Source of the DNA: Sphingomonas sp. Ag1
GTDB lineage: Bacteria > Pseudomonadota > Alphaproteobacteria > Sphingomonadales > Sphingomonadaceae
DNA length: 64,000 nt
Direction: 5' to 3'
Assembly (NCBI RefSeq): GCF_000980895.1
Contig: NZ_LAZX01000081.1
Location: 1 to 64,000, forward strand
Under the pieces are notes generated by a model. The model worked only from the letters and a program-made list of their open reading frames with translations. It ran no database searches and was not told the origin of the DNA. This document shows positions 17,515-26,641 of this stretch, in pieces. A program made the translations under genes and the position numbers. Each line of letters starts with the position of its first letter. Positions within the stretch are counted from its first letter, which is position 1.

Positions 17515-20175
17515 TCACTTCTTCGCGGTCAGCGCGGCGCCGAGCTCGGCCGACTTCGCATCGCGCAGCGCGCCGCACAGGCGGATCCCCTCCAGCGTGC
17601 GCTCGTAATCGAGCACGCCGGCACCTGCTTCGCGGATCTTGCCGCCGACCGCGGCATCGATGCGCGCCGCACGATCGGCGCCGCATTGCGTGGCGAAGGA
17701 TTGCGCGAGGCGGCCGGCGAAGATGCCGTTGGCATTGCCCAGCAGCGTATCGATATTCTCGACGATCCAGTCGCCGGTCATCGCGCTGGAGCCCCGTGCC
17801 TGCGCCAGCCGCAGCAGCATCGTCGCCCGCTCGAGCGAGCGAAGCCGCGCATCGCCGAAGCCGAGCGCCCAGGTGGCGATTTCCGGCTGGCCGCTGTCGG
17901 CGACCGCGGTCAGCGCGGCGCTGCGCACCACCGGGTCCTCGCTGGTGAGGCCAAGGTCCATGATCTTCTTGGCCGCGGGGAGGCCGCCCTGCCCGACGAT
18001 CGCGGCGAAGCCATCGGCAAGATAGGTCGGGTCGAGCGCGGCCTTGTCCCCCGCGATGTAGCGCTGCGCCGCGGCGGACAGCTTCGCCAGCACCGCCTTG
18101 TCCTCCGCCTCATGCGCCAGCAGCGAGACGAGGTCGGCGCGCAGCTTCTGCCGGTCGGGATCGTCGCTGGCATAGGCCCCAGCCGCCGGATCGAAGCCGA
18201 GCGCGGCGAGGCGCGGCGCAAAGGTACGGTCGAGATAGGCGCGATACGCCGGCACGGCGGCGGCAGGGATCACCCCGCGGCGGTTCAGCCCGGCAAGCCG
18301 CTGCGCCCCGTCGAGCGCAGCGTTCGAATCGGCGTTGGCCGCAAGCGCCGCCGTGCCGGCGAGCAGGAGAGGCGCATCCATCCGCCCGGCGCGGAACGCC
18401 GCCCACAGGCTGTCGCTGGCGGCAATCGCCTCCGCGCCCGACATCGTGGGGAAGGTCGCGATCAGGCGATCCCAGTCGGCAGGCTCCAGATCGAAGCGGT
18501 AGTAGCCGGTGCCGCCCGCGTTGGGCATCAGCGCGGCATTGCCCGCCGGCGCGTCGATCACCGCCGACGGCCCGTCGATCAACGTGCACTTCCGCGTCGC
18601 CGCGACGCTGTAGCAGAACGGCACCGTCCAGCGGGTCGGTTGCGGCGTCTGGCCGATGAAGGTGTAGCGCGACTGGCTGGCGACCAGGCGGTTGCCGTCG
18701 CGCTTCAGCGTGATCAGCGGCACGCCCTGCTGGTCGACGAAGCTCTGCATCGCCGTCACCACGCGCGGGTCCTGCGCCGCATCGGCCAGGCTCTTGAAGA
18801 AGTCGGCGGTCGCGGCGTTGCCATAGGCATGGCGCTTCAGGTGCAGGCGCACGCCATCGCGGAACTTTTCGTCCCCCAGATAGCCGGCGATCATCGCGAT
18901 CACATGGCCGCCCTTGCCATAAGTGATGCTGTCGAAGGCGGAATCGATGTTCGCATTCTCGGTGATCGGCTCATGGATCGGCCGCCCGACAGTGAGCGAA
19001 TCCGTGTTCATCGCGGAGAAGCCGTCCTCCAGCCCGCCGACGCCGATGTTGAGCTCCGGCCGCCATTCGCCACCGATGCGGAAACCCATCCAGTTGGCGA
19101 AGCTTTCGTTCAGCCACAGATCGTCCCACCAGACGGGGGAGACGAGGTCGCCGAACCATTGGTGGGCAAGCTCATGCGCCACCACCATGCCGAACACCTT
19201 CTTCTGCGACACCGGCGCATCGGGCGCGAGCGCGATGATCCCGTCGCCGTAGATGTCGGCGCCGGCATTCTCCATCGCGCCCGGCATGATCGGCGAGCCG
19301 ATCTGGTCCAGCTTGGGGAAGGGGAAGGGGGTGCCGAAGTAGCGCTCCAGCAGCGTGACGATGCGCGGCGTTTCCGCCTGCACATAGGCCGTCCGGTCCT
19401 TCAGCGGCTGGGTGACGGCGATGCCGAGCGGCAGCGGCTCGGCACGCTCCGGCGTCGGGGCGATCGCCGCGGTCTCGTGCACGAACGGGCCGGTGACCAG
19501 CGCGACCAGATAGGTGGGCAGCGGGCGCGTGGGGGCGAACTGGTGCTTCTCCAGCCCGCCGACCCGGGTCACGCCCTGCTCGGGCGCATTGGTGATCGCC
19601 TTTGAGCCGGGGTCGGTGGTGATCGAGATGGTGAAGGGCGTCTTGAACCCGGGCTCGTCGAAGCCGGGGAAGGCGGCGCGCGCGTCGATCGACTGGAACT
19701 GCGTCCAGCTATACCATTGGTCGCCGACCTTGACGCGGTAGAGGCCCGACGCGCTGTCGCCGAAGCTGCCGGTCCAGTCGAACACCAGCGTTACGGCGCC
19801 GGCGGGTACCGGCTGCGCGAAGTCGAGCCGCGCGGTGCCCGTCTTGTCGACCTGCGTGAAGGTGGCCGGGATCGTCCGCCCGCCGACGCGCGCCGACGCC
19901 TTTACCTTGAGGTCGCGGCCGTGGAGGTAGAGCCGGCTGGTCGGCGCCTTCACCGTCACGTCGATCTCGCCATGGCCGGAAAAGTCCGGCTTGCTCGGCT
20001 GGATCGTGAAATCGAGCCGGTACGCCTTGGGCATGGCGGCGTCCGACAACCGCCCCTTGGGCGCGGCGGGATCGGCGGCGATCGTGGGAGCAGCGGTGGC
20101 CGCCGGGGCTGCGGTCTGCGCGCCGGCGGTGGTGGCCAGCAGGGACAATGTCGTCGCGAGAAGGATGGCGCGCAT
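17515..20175 (-). CDS. M1 family metallopeptidase (exported aminopeptidase)
   Basis: 886-aa gluzincin aminopeptidase. ATG 20175 follows GGAG at 7 nt and gives signal peptide MRAILLATTLSLLATTAGAQ. GAMENAGAD, the exopeptidase substrate motif, is near residue 300, and the zinc site HELAHQWFG with the third ligand E in NESFANW is near 335-362. The rest is the C-terminal ERAP1-like helical domain (about 580-886). It would cleave N-terminal residues from peptides in the periplasm. It is upstream of the DUF885 peptidase on the same strand. A long open frame antisense to it is a codon-bias shadow. Confidence 0.93.
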   Translation of the reverse strand: MRAILLATTLSLLATTAGAQTAAPAATAAPTIAADPAAPKGRLSDAAMPKAYRLDFTIQPSKPDFSGHGEIDVTVKAPTSRLYLHGRDLKVKASARVGGRTIPATFTQVDKTGTARLDFAQPVPAGAVTLVFDWTGSFGDSASGLYRVKVGDQWYSWTQFQSIDARAAFPGFDEPGFKTPFTISITTDPGSKAITNAPEQGVTRVGGLEKHQFAPTRPLPTYLVALVTGPFVHETAAIAPTPERAEPLPLGIAVTQPLKDRTAYVQAETPRIVTLLERYFGTPFPFPKLDQIGSPIMPGAMENAGADIYGDGIIALAPDAPVSQKKVFGMVVAHELAHQWFGDLVSPVWWDDLWLNESFANWMGFRIGGEWRPELNIGVGGLEDGFSAMNTDSLTVGRPIHEPITENANIDSAFDSITYGKGGHVIAMIAGYLGDEKFRDGVRLHLKRHAYGNAATADFFKSLADAAQDPRVVTAMQSFVDQQGVPLITLKRDGNRLVASQSRYTFIGQTPQPTRWTVPFCYSVAATRKCTLIDGPSAVIDAPAGNAALMPNAGGTGYYRFDLEPADWDRLIATFPTMSGAEAIAASDSLWAAFRAGRMDAPLLLAGTAALAANADSNAALDGAQRLAGLNRRGVIPAAAVPAYRAYLDRTFAPRLAALGFDPAAGAYASDDPDRQKLRADLVSLLAHEAEDKAVLAKLSAAAQRYIAGDKAALDPTYLADGFAAIVGQGGLPAAKKIMDLGLTSEDPVVRSAALTAVADSGQPEIATWALGFGDARLRSLERATMLLRLAQARGSSAMTGDWIVENIDTLLGNANGIFAGRLAQSFATQCGADRAARIDAAVGGKIREAGAGVLDYERTLEGIRLCGALRDAKSAELGAALTAKK

Positions 20176-20437
20176 GAAGGCTCCGAAAACCAGTTCCACG
20201 CAACCGGTACGGCCCGCCGCGACGCGCAGCAAGTATCCGTCGCAACGACGCGCAGGTGCGTGCGGCGGTGCGGGCGTTTCCGTCAACAGTTGTCGGCCCG
20301 GGCTGCGCGCGCTCCACCGGCCTGGGCCGAAGAATGGCACGGTTTCGCCGCGATAACCGCAATTTAGCCCCTCCTGCCCATTGCCAGTCAGGCGCCGCTC
20401 GTTCAGCCTCCGTCTTGGTATAACGGGGGATGAAGTG

Positions 20438-21250
20438 ATGCTGGTCGTTGCAGCGTTGATGTCGGCGGCGCTGGTCCAAGATGCGGACGCTCCACCGCCG
20501 CCGCAGAACACCGCTCCCGCACCTTCCGCCGAGCAACGGATCGCCGAGGCAGCGCGGCTTGGCCAGTTGATCTTTGTGTTCGATCGCGCGGCCTGGGTCA
20601 GTTCCGACGCGCTGGTGGCCGTGCTGCAGAAGGATCAATTGTCGGACATCGGCGGCTATGTCGTCGAGCCGGCGGGGCCGCAGATGCTTCGCGTCACCTA
20701 TTATCGTGGCAATCCGGCGGCCGCGCAGGCGGTCTTCGTGGCCGAGGTGAAGGGCGGCAAGGTCGTGCGCAGCACAGTGCTCGCCACGCCCGTCCCGCTC
20801 AGCGCGGAACAAGCGGTGCTTGCCCGCGCGCGCGACGTGGCGGCGCAAACGGCTGAGGCGCGCGCGTTCAAGCCATGCACGCCCGTCCCCTTCAACACCG
20901 TCGTCGTGCCACCGCGCGCGGGCGGTCCGGTTGCGGTCTATCTGCTGACGGCGGAGCAGGAGGCCGCGACCTATCCGATGGGCGGCCATTTTCGCGTCGT
21001 CATCGGTCCCGACGGCAAGGTGCTCGCGTCCCGCCCCTATACCGCCAGTTGCATGAACATGACGGCGCCCAAGCTGCCGAAGGGCGCGCAGCCGGTCGGC
21101 TTCACCGTCTCGCACCATCTCGATCCGGTGCCGACCGAGATGCATGTCGTCGCATCCTACAACCTCCGCCTGCCGGTATTTGTCGCGACCCCGGACAAGC
21201 GCCTGTGGGAGGTGAAGGGCAGCAGCATCACCCTGGCCGCCGCGCCGTGA
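20438..21250 (+). CDS. Exported protein of unknown function
   Basis: 270 aa from ATG 20438 (GGGGA 8 nt upstream). The N-terminus MLVVAALMSAALVQDADA looks like a short signal peptide, followed by a Pro-rich linker. The mature protein has repeated beta-strand patterns (DIGGYVVEPAGPQMLRVTYYRG; AQAVFVAEVKGGKVVRS; PVAVYLLTAEQEAATYPMGGHFRVVIGPDGKV) and two cysteines (KPCTPVPF, ASCMNM) which may pair. Sphingomonad genomes have such proteins without a named domain, and I do not recognise the family. It is divergent from the M1 peptidase and convergent with the NikR-like gene. Confidence 0.65.
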   Translation: MLVVAALMSAALVQDADAPPPPQNTAPAPSAEQRIAEAARLGQLIFVFDRAAWVSSDALVAVLQKDQLSDIGGYVVEPAGPQMLRVTYYRGNPAAAQAVFVAEVKGGKVVRSTVLATPVPLSAEQAVLARARDVAAQTAEARAFKPCTPVPFNTVVVPPRAGGPVAVYLLTAEQEAATYPMGGHFRVVIGPDGKVLASRPYTASCMNMTAPKLPKGAQPVGFTVSHHLDPVPTEMHVVASYNLRLPVFVATPDKRLWEVKGSSITLAAAP

Positions 21251-21268
21251 CGTGGCGCGCGCGGACGC

Positions 21269-21748
21269 TCAGTTGGTGGGGGACAGGTGCGCCAGGCCGG
21301 CGTGGACATGAACGTCCGCCCCGTCGTGATGCTCATGATGCTCATGCGCGTCGACGCGCAGCAGATTGATCGCGCCTGACCGCACCCCGCGTTCGGCGCG
21401 CACCTGATCGGCAAAGGCCCGAACCGCCGCGGCGGGCCCCCTCATCAGAACGCTTTCCATCGTGTGGAAATGGTCGAGCCGCACCGCGGTGGTGGCGACG
21501 ATCAGGTCATGGCTCGCGTGCTGCATCTCGGCGAGCCGCTTGGCGAGCAGGCGGATGCGCCGGTCAAAGACATAGGACAGGTTGCCGACGCAGATCGCCG
21601 CGATCTCATTTTCCTGCTGCCAGCGATCGATGCCGTCGCGCACCAGATCCCGCACCGCCTCGGACCGGGTCTGGTACCCGCGCTCGGCCCGTATCGTGTC
21701 CAGGTCTGCACTGAGCTGGTCGCCGACGGAAATGGTGATGCGCTGCAT
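21269..21748 (-). CDS. NikR-like ribbon-helix-helix regulator with lost Ni ligands and His-rich tail
   Basis: 159 aa from ATG 21748. Residues 1-45 are a ribbon-helix-helix domain (MQRITISVGD...RSEAVRDLVRDGI) whose DNA-contact residues R3, T5, S7 match E. coli NikR R3, T5, T7. The ACT-like domain aligns without gaps from about residue 50, including LSYV, QHxxHDL and MRGPAAAVRAFADQVRAERGVR. However the NikR nickel ligands H87, H89 and C95 are A88, R90 and T96 here; only H76 (H77) is kept, with H80, H93 and H95 nearby. A 28-residue tail beyond the E. coli length carries eight or more histidines (about 135-154). Family placement is firm; nickel as effector is doubtful. It is divergent from a TonB receptor. 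Confidence 0.9.
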   Translation of the reverse strand: MQRITISVGDQLSADLDTIRAERGYQTRSEAVRDLVRDGIDRWQQENEIAAICVGNLSYVFDRRIRLLAKRLAEMQHASHDLIVATTAVRLDHFHTMESVLMRGPAAAVRAFADQVRAERGVRSGAINLLRVDAHEHHEHHDGADVHVHAGLAHLSPTN

Positions 21749-21821
21749 GGACGTGATCCAATCACACGAGGCCGGCAAGAAGCATACGTAAAGTGCCGAA
21801 TTCGCGGCCATTCAGCAATGC

Positions 21822-21849
21822 GTATGAAGGTTGCTCGGAAACCTCTTAC
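21822..21849 (+). promoter_or_regulatory. NikR-type operator upstream of TonB receptor
   Basis: GTATGA-N16-TCTTAC, differing from the E. coli NikR operator (GTATGA-N16-TCATAC) at one base and with the exact 16-nt spacing. Seen as an inverted repeat of 13-nt arms around a 2-nt centre, 10 of 13 positions pair. It ends one base before the ribosome site GGGGCGAG of the receptor gene, so binding should repress it. Confidence 0.7.
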
Positions 21850-21864
21850 CGGGGCGAGCAGCAC

Positions 21865-23964
21865 ATGGGGCAGCAGCAGATCGGCGCCGCAGGCCCGCAC
21901 GGCTCGCTGCTGCCGCGGGCGCTCGCCTGGCTCGTCACCTGCGGGGCCCTTACAGAGACGGCGGCTGTGGCGCAGGAGCGACCGGCCAGCTCCGCACCTC
22001 AGGATGCCGGGGATGACACGGACGGCGATCGCGCGACGGATATCGTCGTCAAGGGCCAGCGGCTTCGCGCCAACAACGCCTTCTCCTCCACCAGCTTCGA
22101 TACCAAGGCGATTAAGGACCGACGGCTGACCGAAGTGGAACAGATTTTCCGCGAAGTGCCGGGCATGAACGTGCGCGATTACAACCTGTCCGGCGTCGCC
22201 AACCAGATCGTCATCCGCGGCTTTGGCAACGGCGGGCATGGCGGCGACCTGGGCATGGTGATCGATGGCATCCCGCTCAACGAAGCCAACAGCCATGCCG
22301 ACGGCTATGTCGATACCAACGTCCTCGTCCCGCTCGAGATCGGCGCGATGACGATCTATCGCGGCCCCGTCTCCGCGCTGTACGGCAATTTCAATCGCGG
22401 CGGGCTGATCGCGTTCGAAACGCGCAAGGGCGGCCGCTATTGGGAGGGCGACGTCAGCGGCGGCGGGTTCGGCACGGGCGATGCCCAAGTCGCGCTGGGC
22501 ACGCCGCTGGGCAGCAAGGTTCAGCTGAACGCGGCCGCGCAAGCATTTCGGACGGACGGCTTTCGGCCGCAATCGGATGCCCACCGGATCACCGCGGCCG
22601 CCCGCCTCGCGCTTGCGCTCAGCGACCGCCTCGACCTGTCGGTGTCGGCGCGCGGGCAGCATGCCCGGGGCGAATCCCCAGGCTATCTGACGCTCGCGCA
22701 ATATCGCGCCGATCCCTATGGCATCGACCCGCGGGTGCAGAACGACGGGTCCAGCAAGGACTTCGCCACGCTACGCGCCGATCTTGCCTACACTCTCCTC
22801 CCCGACGTCAGGTTGCTGGCCTTCGCCTATACCACGCAGCAGGATTTCACCCGCTTCTTCACCCGCGGCGCGGTGGCGCCGACCGCGATCTGGCGCCAGC
22901 GTGAGGAGAGATATGACCGCTCCGTCTATGGTGTCGGCACCAGTCTGAACGGCGCCACCAACCTGTTCGATCGCCGGCTCGATTTCGTGATCGGGCTGGA
23001 GGGGTTCAGCGAGGACACGCAGTATCAATTCTATGACGATCTGAACTTCCGCCGCCGCACCGCCCCGGCGCAGTTCGACCGGACGCTGAAGCTGAACAGC
23101 GTCTCCGCCTTTACCGAGGCCAATCTGGTGATCGACCCTTTGCTCCAGCTGTCGCTCGGGCTGCGCTATGACCGGTTCACCGGCGATTGCACGGTCGATG
23201 GCCCCGAGCAGCCCGGCGGCAATTGCGGCCGCTTCCGCACCGTCGACAATCTCAGCCCCAAGGCCGGCATCCGGTCTCAGATTACCCCCTGGCTGCAGCT
23301 GCGCACCAGCTATGCGCAAGGCTTCGCGCTGCCCGAGGCGCAGGCCAAGTTCCAGACCGGGGCGCAGGGGCTGGATCCCAATACGATCAACCAGGTGGAA
23401 GTCGGCGGCAAGCTGACCCCGACGGAGGGGCTGGAGCTGGATGCGGTCGTCTATCGCGTCGATTCCTCCGACGAATTCGCCAGCACGGCGCCGGGCGTGT
23501 TCGTCAATTTCGGCAAGACGCGCCGCCGGGGCGTGGAGGCGTCCGCGCTGTGGCGGCCGAGCGCCGCCGTCGAACTGCGCGCGGTCTATGCCCATGCCAC
23601 CTCGCGCGTGCGGCAGAACCTCGACCCGCTGCTGATCGGGAAGCACGTTACCGGCGTCCCCCGCGACACGCTGACGATCTATGCGTCCGTCCGACCATTG
23701 CCGCGGCTGCGCCTGCAAGCGACCTACCGCCACGTCGGTTCCTACGCCGCGGATGCCGCCAGCACGCTCTTCTCGCCGGCCTATGATATCGTCGACGTCG
23801 GCGTCTCCTACGATCTCGACCGCTGGTTGCGCGTTCCTTCCCGCGCCTATCTCAACGTCGATAACCTGTTCGACACGGTTTACGCCTCCACCTTCAACTC
23901 CCTGAGCTCGGTGGGAACCGGCGCGCCGCGTTTCGTGCGGGTCGGCGTGCAACTCGGCTTCTGA
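21865..23964 (+). CDS. TonB-dependent outer-membrane receptor (putative metal or metallophore uptake)
   Basis: 699 aa from ATG 21865 (GGGGCGAG 7 nt upstream). The leader has a hydrophobic segment (LLPRALAWLVTCGALTETAAVAQ), a TonB-box-like DIVVKGQ, then the plug domain (VEQIFREVPGMNVRDYN, IVIRGFGNGGHGGDLGMVIDGIPLNEANS) and a 22-strand-type barrel ending in aromatic F (RVGVQLGF), the outer-membrane sorting signal. The plug contains a His-rich GGHGGD...NSHADGY segment that could suit metal binding. The NikR-type operator just upstream suggests uptake of nickel or another divalent metal, perhaps as a chelate, but the substrate is inferred only. Length is on the short side for siderophore receptors. 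Confidence 0.88.
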   Translation: MGQQQIGAAGPHGSLLPRALAWLVTCGALTETAAVAQERPASSAPQDAGDDTDGDRATDIVVKGQRLRANNAFSSTSFDTKAIKDRRLTEVEQIFREVPGMNVRDYNLSGVANQIVIRGFGNGGHGGDLGMVIDGIPLNEANSHADGYVDTNVLVPLEIGAMTIYRGPVSALYGNFNRGGLIAFETRKGGRYWEGDVSGGGFGTGDAQVALGTPLGSKVQLNAAAQAFRTDGFRPQSDAHRITAAARLALALSDRLDLSVSARGQHARGESPGYLTLAQYRADPYGIDPRVQNDGSSKDFATLRADLAYTLLPDVRLLAFAYTTQQDFTRFFTRGAVAPTAIWRQREERYDRSVYGVGTSLNGATNLFDRRLDFVIGLEGFSEDTQYQFYDDLNFRRRTAPAQFDRTLKLNSVSAFTEANLVIDPLLQLSLGLRYDRFTGDCTVDGPEQPGGNCGRFRTVDNLSPKAGIRSQITPWLQLRTSYAQGFALPEAQAKFQTGAQGLDPNTINQVEVGGKLTPTEGLELDAVVYRVDSSDEFASTAPGVFVNFGKTRRRGVEASALWRPSAAVELRAVYAHATSRVRQNLDPLLIGKHVTGVPRDTLTIYASVRPLPRLRLQATYRHVGSYAADAASTLFSPAYDIVDVGVSYDLDRWLRVPSRAYLNVDNLFDTVYASTFNSLSSVGTGAPRFVRVGVQLGF

Positions 23965-24033
23965 GAGGGACGCGCAGCCCGAGCCGCAGGTTTGGCTTTC
24001 CTCGCCACCGAAATCGCCCGCGCCGCGCAATCA

Positions 24034-24060
24034 TTGTTTCGTTTAACGGATGTGAAACAA
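24034..24060 (+). promoter_or_regulatory. Inverted repeat upstream of TonB receptor operon
   Basis: TTGTTTC - 13 nt - GAAACAA, perfect 7-bp arms, about 85 nt upstream of the receptor ATG. It could be an operator or the terminator of the preceding receptor gene. It is AT-rich within a GC-rich region, which favours a regulatory or promoter role. Confidence 0.4.
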
Positions 24061-24145
24061 AGCCTACATCACGGCGTCATTTTCCCCCCCGACAGGCACG
24101 CGCACCGGTCGCGGTAAATCAGACAAGATCCTGACAGGGGAAATA

Positions 24146-26641
24146 ATGCGTAAGGCTCTTTTGATGGGCGGCGCTGTTGCCGCTCTTTGTTCGTTTACGG
24201 CTGGCATTGCACAGGCGCAGGTTGCCGTTGCCAGCACCGCCGCGACCGCGGCTGCCGATGACACCGCGGGGTCGGACATCATCGTTACCGGCACGTCGCG
24301 GGCACAACGCCGCTTCGATGCGTCCTACGCCATCAACTCGCTCGACCAGGCAGCAATCGAAAAGATCGCGCCGGTCAATTTCGCCGACCTGATCGGCCAG
24401 CTGCCCGGTTTCCAGACCGAGATCACCGGCGGCGAAGTGCAGAACATCTATCGCATCCGTGGCCTGCCGAACGACGGCGGCTTCGTTTCCTTCCAGCAGG
24501 ACGGCCTGCCGCTGTTCCACGAGAATGACGGCGTCTTCTTCCGCGGCGACGCGATCCTGAAGCAGGATCTGATGACCAAGCGGGTCGAAGTGGTGCGCGG
24601 CGGCCCGGCGCCGGTGTTCTCCAGCTATTCGGGCGCGATCATCAACGCGATCACCCGCGAGGGCAGCGCCACGGCCGAGGGTGGGGCGCAGATCACGCTG
24701 GGCGATACCGGCCTCTACCGGCTCGACGCCTTCCAGTCGGGACCGCTCGGCAAGGACACCTATTATGCGGTTGGCGGGTTCATCCGCCATCATGACGGCT
24801 ATCGCGACAACGGCTTCCCCAATGATCGCGGCGGCCAGATCCGCGCCAACATCCGCCACGACCTCAGCAATGGCTTCGTCAAGCTGAGCGCCAATTACGT
24901 CAACGACAAGAACGTCTTCTACCTGCCGATCCCGATCGCCGACCCGCGTGACCCCTCGGTCAGCCTTGATCCGTACATCGATTATTTCACCGGCACGATG
25001 AACTCGCCGGCGTTCCGCAACGTCACCATCCCCTACCGCAACGGCCAGGGGCAGACGGAAAGCCGCACCACCGACCTGTCGGACGGCCGCCACATGCGGA
25101 TGTTCAACATCGGCGCGCAATATGAGGGCGATTTCGACGGCTGGCTGCTATCCGCCAAGCTCGGCTACACCGAGGGGAAGAACCGCTTCACCGCTTTCTA
25201 TTCGACCACCAATCCGGCCGATGCCGGCAGCTTCGCCGCCGATTACCTGGCGCGCGCGACCGCCGCATTCGGCCCGATCGGCTCGTTCGGCTATACGCTG
25301 GCGGGTACCAATACCGTCTATGATCCGTCGGCCGCGTCGGGCCTCGTCATGCAGGGCCAGTATCGCGACATCGCGTCCGATTTCTATTCCGCGCAGGGCA
25401 ATCTGTCGGTGTCGAAGCGGTTCGAAACCGGGCTTGGCAGCCATGATCTGACGGCCGGTCTCTATGGCAGCCTCTATGGCCAGGATCGCTTCTACGCCTA
25501 TCAGAATTACCTGATCGAGGTGGCGGGCACGCCGCGCACGCTGGATCTGGTGGCCTATGGCCCGACCGGCACGGAGATCGGCCGCGTCACCGACAATGGC
25601 GTGCTGAACTATGCCGCGACGCTCAACCAGGGCGATTCCGACGCATCGATGTTCGCCATCTATGCGAACGACACGTGGGAGATCGTTCCGGGGCTGCGGC
25701 TCGATGCCGGCATCCGGCACGAACGCTATGATTATCGCGGCTGGGGCGCGCTCACCGATCAGGTCAACCTCGGCGATGGGACCACGCTGGCCGATGATGC
25801 GACGCGCGGGTTCACCGGCGTCATCCTCAACCGCAAGCTGAAGACCGAGGCGACCAACTGGACGGTCGGCGCCAATTACGATTTCAACGGCAACATCGGC
25901 GTGTACGCGCGCGCCTCGCACCTCGAAACGCCGCCCAACGTCCAGGCGGCGATGGATGTGAACCCCAACCCGGTCTACATCACCACCGTCGCCGACCAAT
26001 ATGAGGTCGGGCTGAAGCTCGCGAGCGGCCGTTCGTACCTGTACGCAACCGGCTTCTATTCAAACTTCGACCCGCTGAACGCCTCGTTCCTGGCCTATGA
26101 CCCGACGACTGGCCGCAACGACGTGAACGTGCCCTTCATCGGCGAGGCGAAGATCCTGGGCGCCGAGCTGGACGGTGCGCTTTCGCTCACCCCATGGTTC
26201 ACGCTCAATGCCTCGCTGACGGTGAGTGACCCCAAGTACAAGAACTTCGCCAGCGCGACAGGCGCCGATCCGGAGCAGGTCGAGGGCAATCAGATCGTCC
26301 GCCAGCCCAAGGTGTACGGCAACATCCGCCCGTCGTTCGACTTCACCAGCGGGGAGACGGACATCTCGATCTACGGCCGCTACACCTACATGGGGAAGCG
26401 GTTCGTCGACCTCTACAACAACACCGCGCTGCCGGCGTACGGCACGGTCGGTGCGGGCGTGACGATGGTCCGCGGGCAGTGGAAGCTGCAGGTCGTCGGC
26501 GATAATCTGTTCAACCAGAAGGGCCTGACCGAAGGCAACACCCGCACCGACGCGCTGGCCGGGCAGGGGAGCACGGAGGCGATCTATGGCCGCCCGATCT
26601 TCGGCCGCAACGTCCGCCTGGTCGTGGGGCTCAACTGGTGA
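24146..26641 (+). CDS. TonB-dependent outer-membrane receptor
   Basis: 831-aa receptor. Signal peptide MRKALLMGGAVAALCSFTAGIAQAQ, TonB-box-like DIIVTGTS near residue 43, plug domain (NFADLIGQLPGFQTEITGG, IYRIRGLPNDGGFVSFQQDGLPL, KRVEVVRGGPAPVFSSYSGAIINAITREG) and a barrel ending in W (VVGLNW). The start has AGGGGAA 5 nt upstream. Its TGA overlaps the GTG of the downstream YdcF-like gene by 3 nt, so receptor and YdcF are probably coupled. The substrate is unknown; the downstream exported zinc enzyme points towards a phosphorus-containing polymer or lipid product (inference). Confidence 0.92.
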   Translation: MRKALLMGGAVAALCSFTAGIAQAQVAVASTAATAAADDTAGSDIIVTGTSRAQRRFDASYAINSLDQAAIEKIAPVNFADLIGQLPGFQTEITGGEVQNIYRIRGLPNDGGFVSFQQDGLPLFHENDGVFFRGDAILKQDLMTKRVEVVRGGPAPVFSSYSGAIINAITREGSATAEGGAQITLGDTGLYRLDAFQSGPLGKDTYYAVGGFIRHHDGYRDNGFPNDRGGQIRANIRHDLSNGFVKLSANYVNDKNVFYLPIPIADPRDPSVSLDPYIDYFTGTMNSPAFRNVTIPYRNGQGQTESRTTDLSDGRHMRMFNIGAQYEGDFDGWLLSAKLGYTEGKNRFTAFYSTTNPADAGSFAADYLARATAAFGPIGSFGYTLAGTNTVYDPSAASGLVMQGQYRDIASDFYSAQGNLSVSKRFETGLGSHDLTAGLYGSLYGQDRFYAYQNYLIEVAGTPRTLDLVAYGPTGTEIGRVTDNGVLNYAATLNQGDSDASMFAIYANDTWEIVPGLRLDAGIRHERYDYRGWGALTDQVNLGDGTTLADDATRGFTGVILNRKLKTEATNWTVGANYDFNGNIGVYARASHLETPPNVQAAMDVNPNPVYITTVADQYEVGLKLASGRSYLYATGFYSNFDPLNASFLAYDPTTGRNDVNVPFIGEAKILGAELDGALSLTPWFTLNASLTVSDPKYKNFASATGADPEQVEGNQIVRQPKVYGNIRPSFDFTSGETDISIYGRYTYMGKRFVDLYNNTALPAYGTVGAGVTMVRGQWKLQVVGDNLFNQKGLTEGNTRTDALAGQGSTEAIYGRPIFGRNVRLVVGLNW

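Noticed and set aside
17686..19605. 639-codon open frame on the + strand over the M1 peptidase
   Set aside because: Same reasoning: the M1 motifs HELAHQWFG and GAMEN are on the other strand.
21782..21826. CATACG ... CGTATG inverted repeat spanning 44 nt in the NikR-like intergenic region
   Set aside because: The 32-nt centre is unlike known operators; the right arm belongs to the better NikR-type site.
24061..24145. Pho box upstream of the receptor with the S1/P1-like enzyme
   Set aside because: CTACATC and CGTCATT segments are 11 nt apart but match CTGTCAT poorly.
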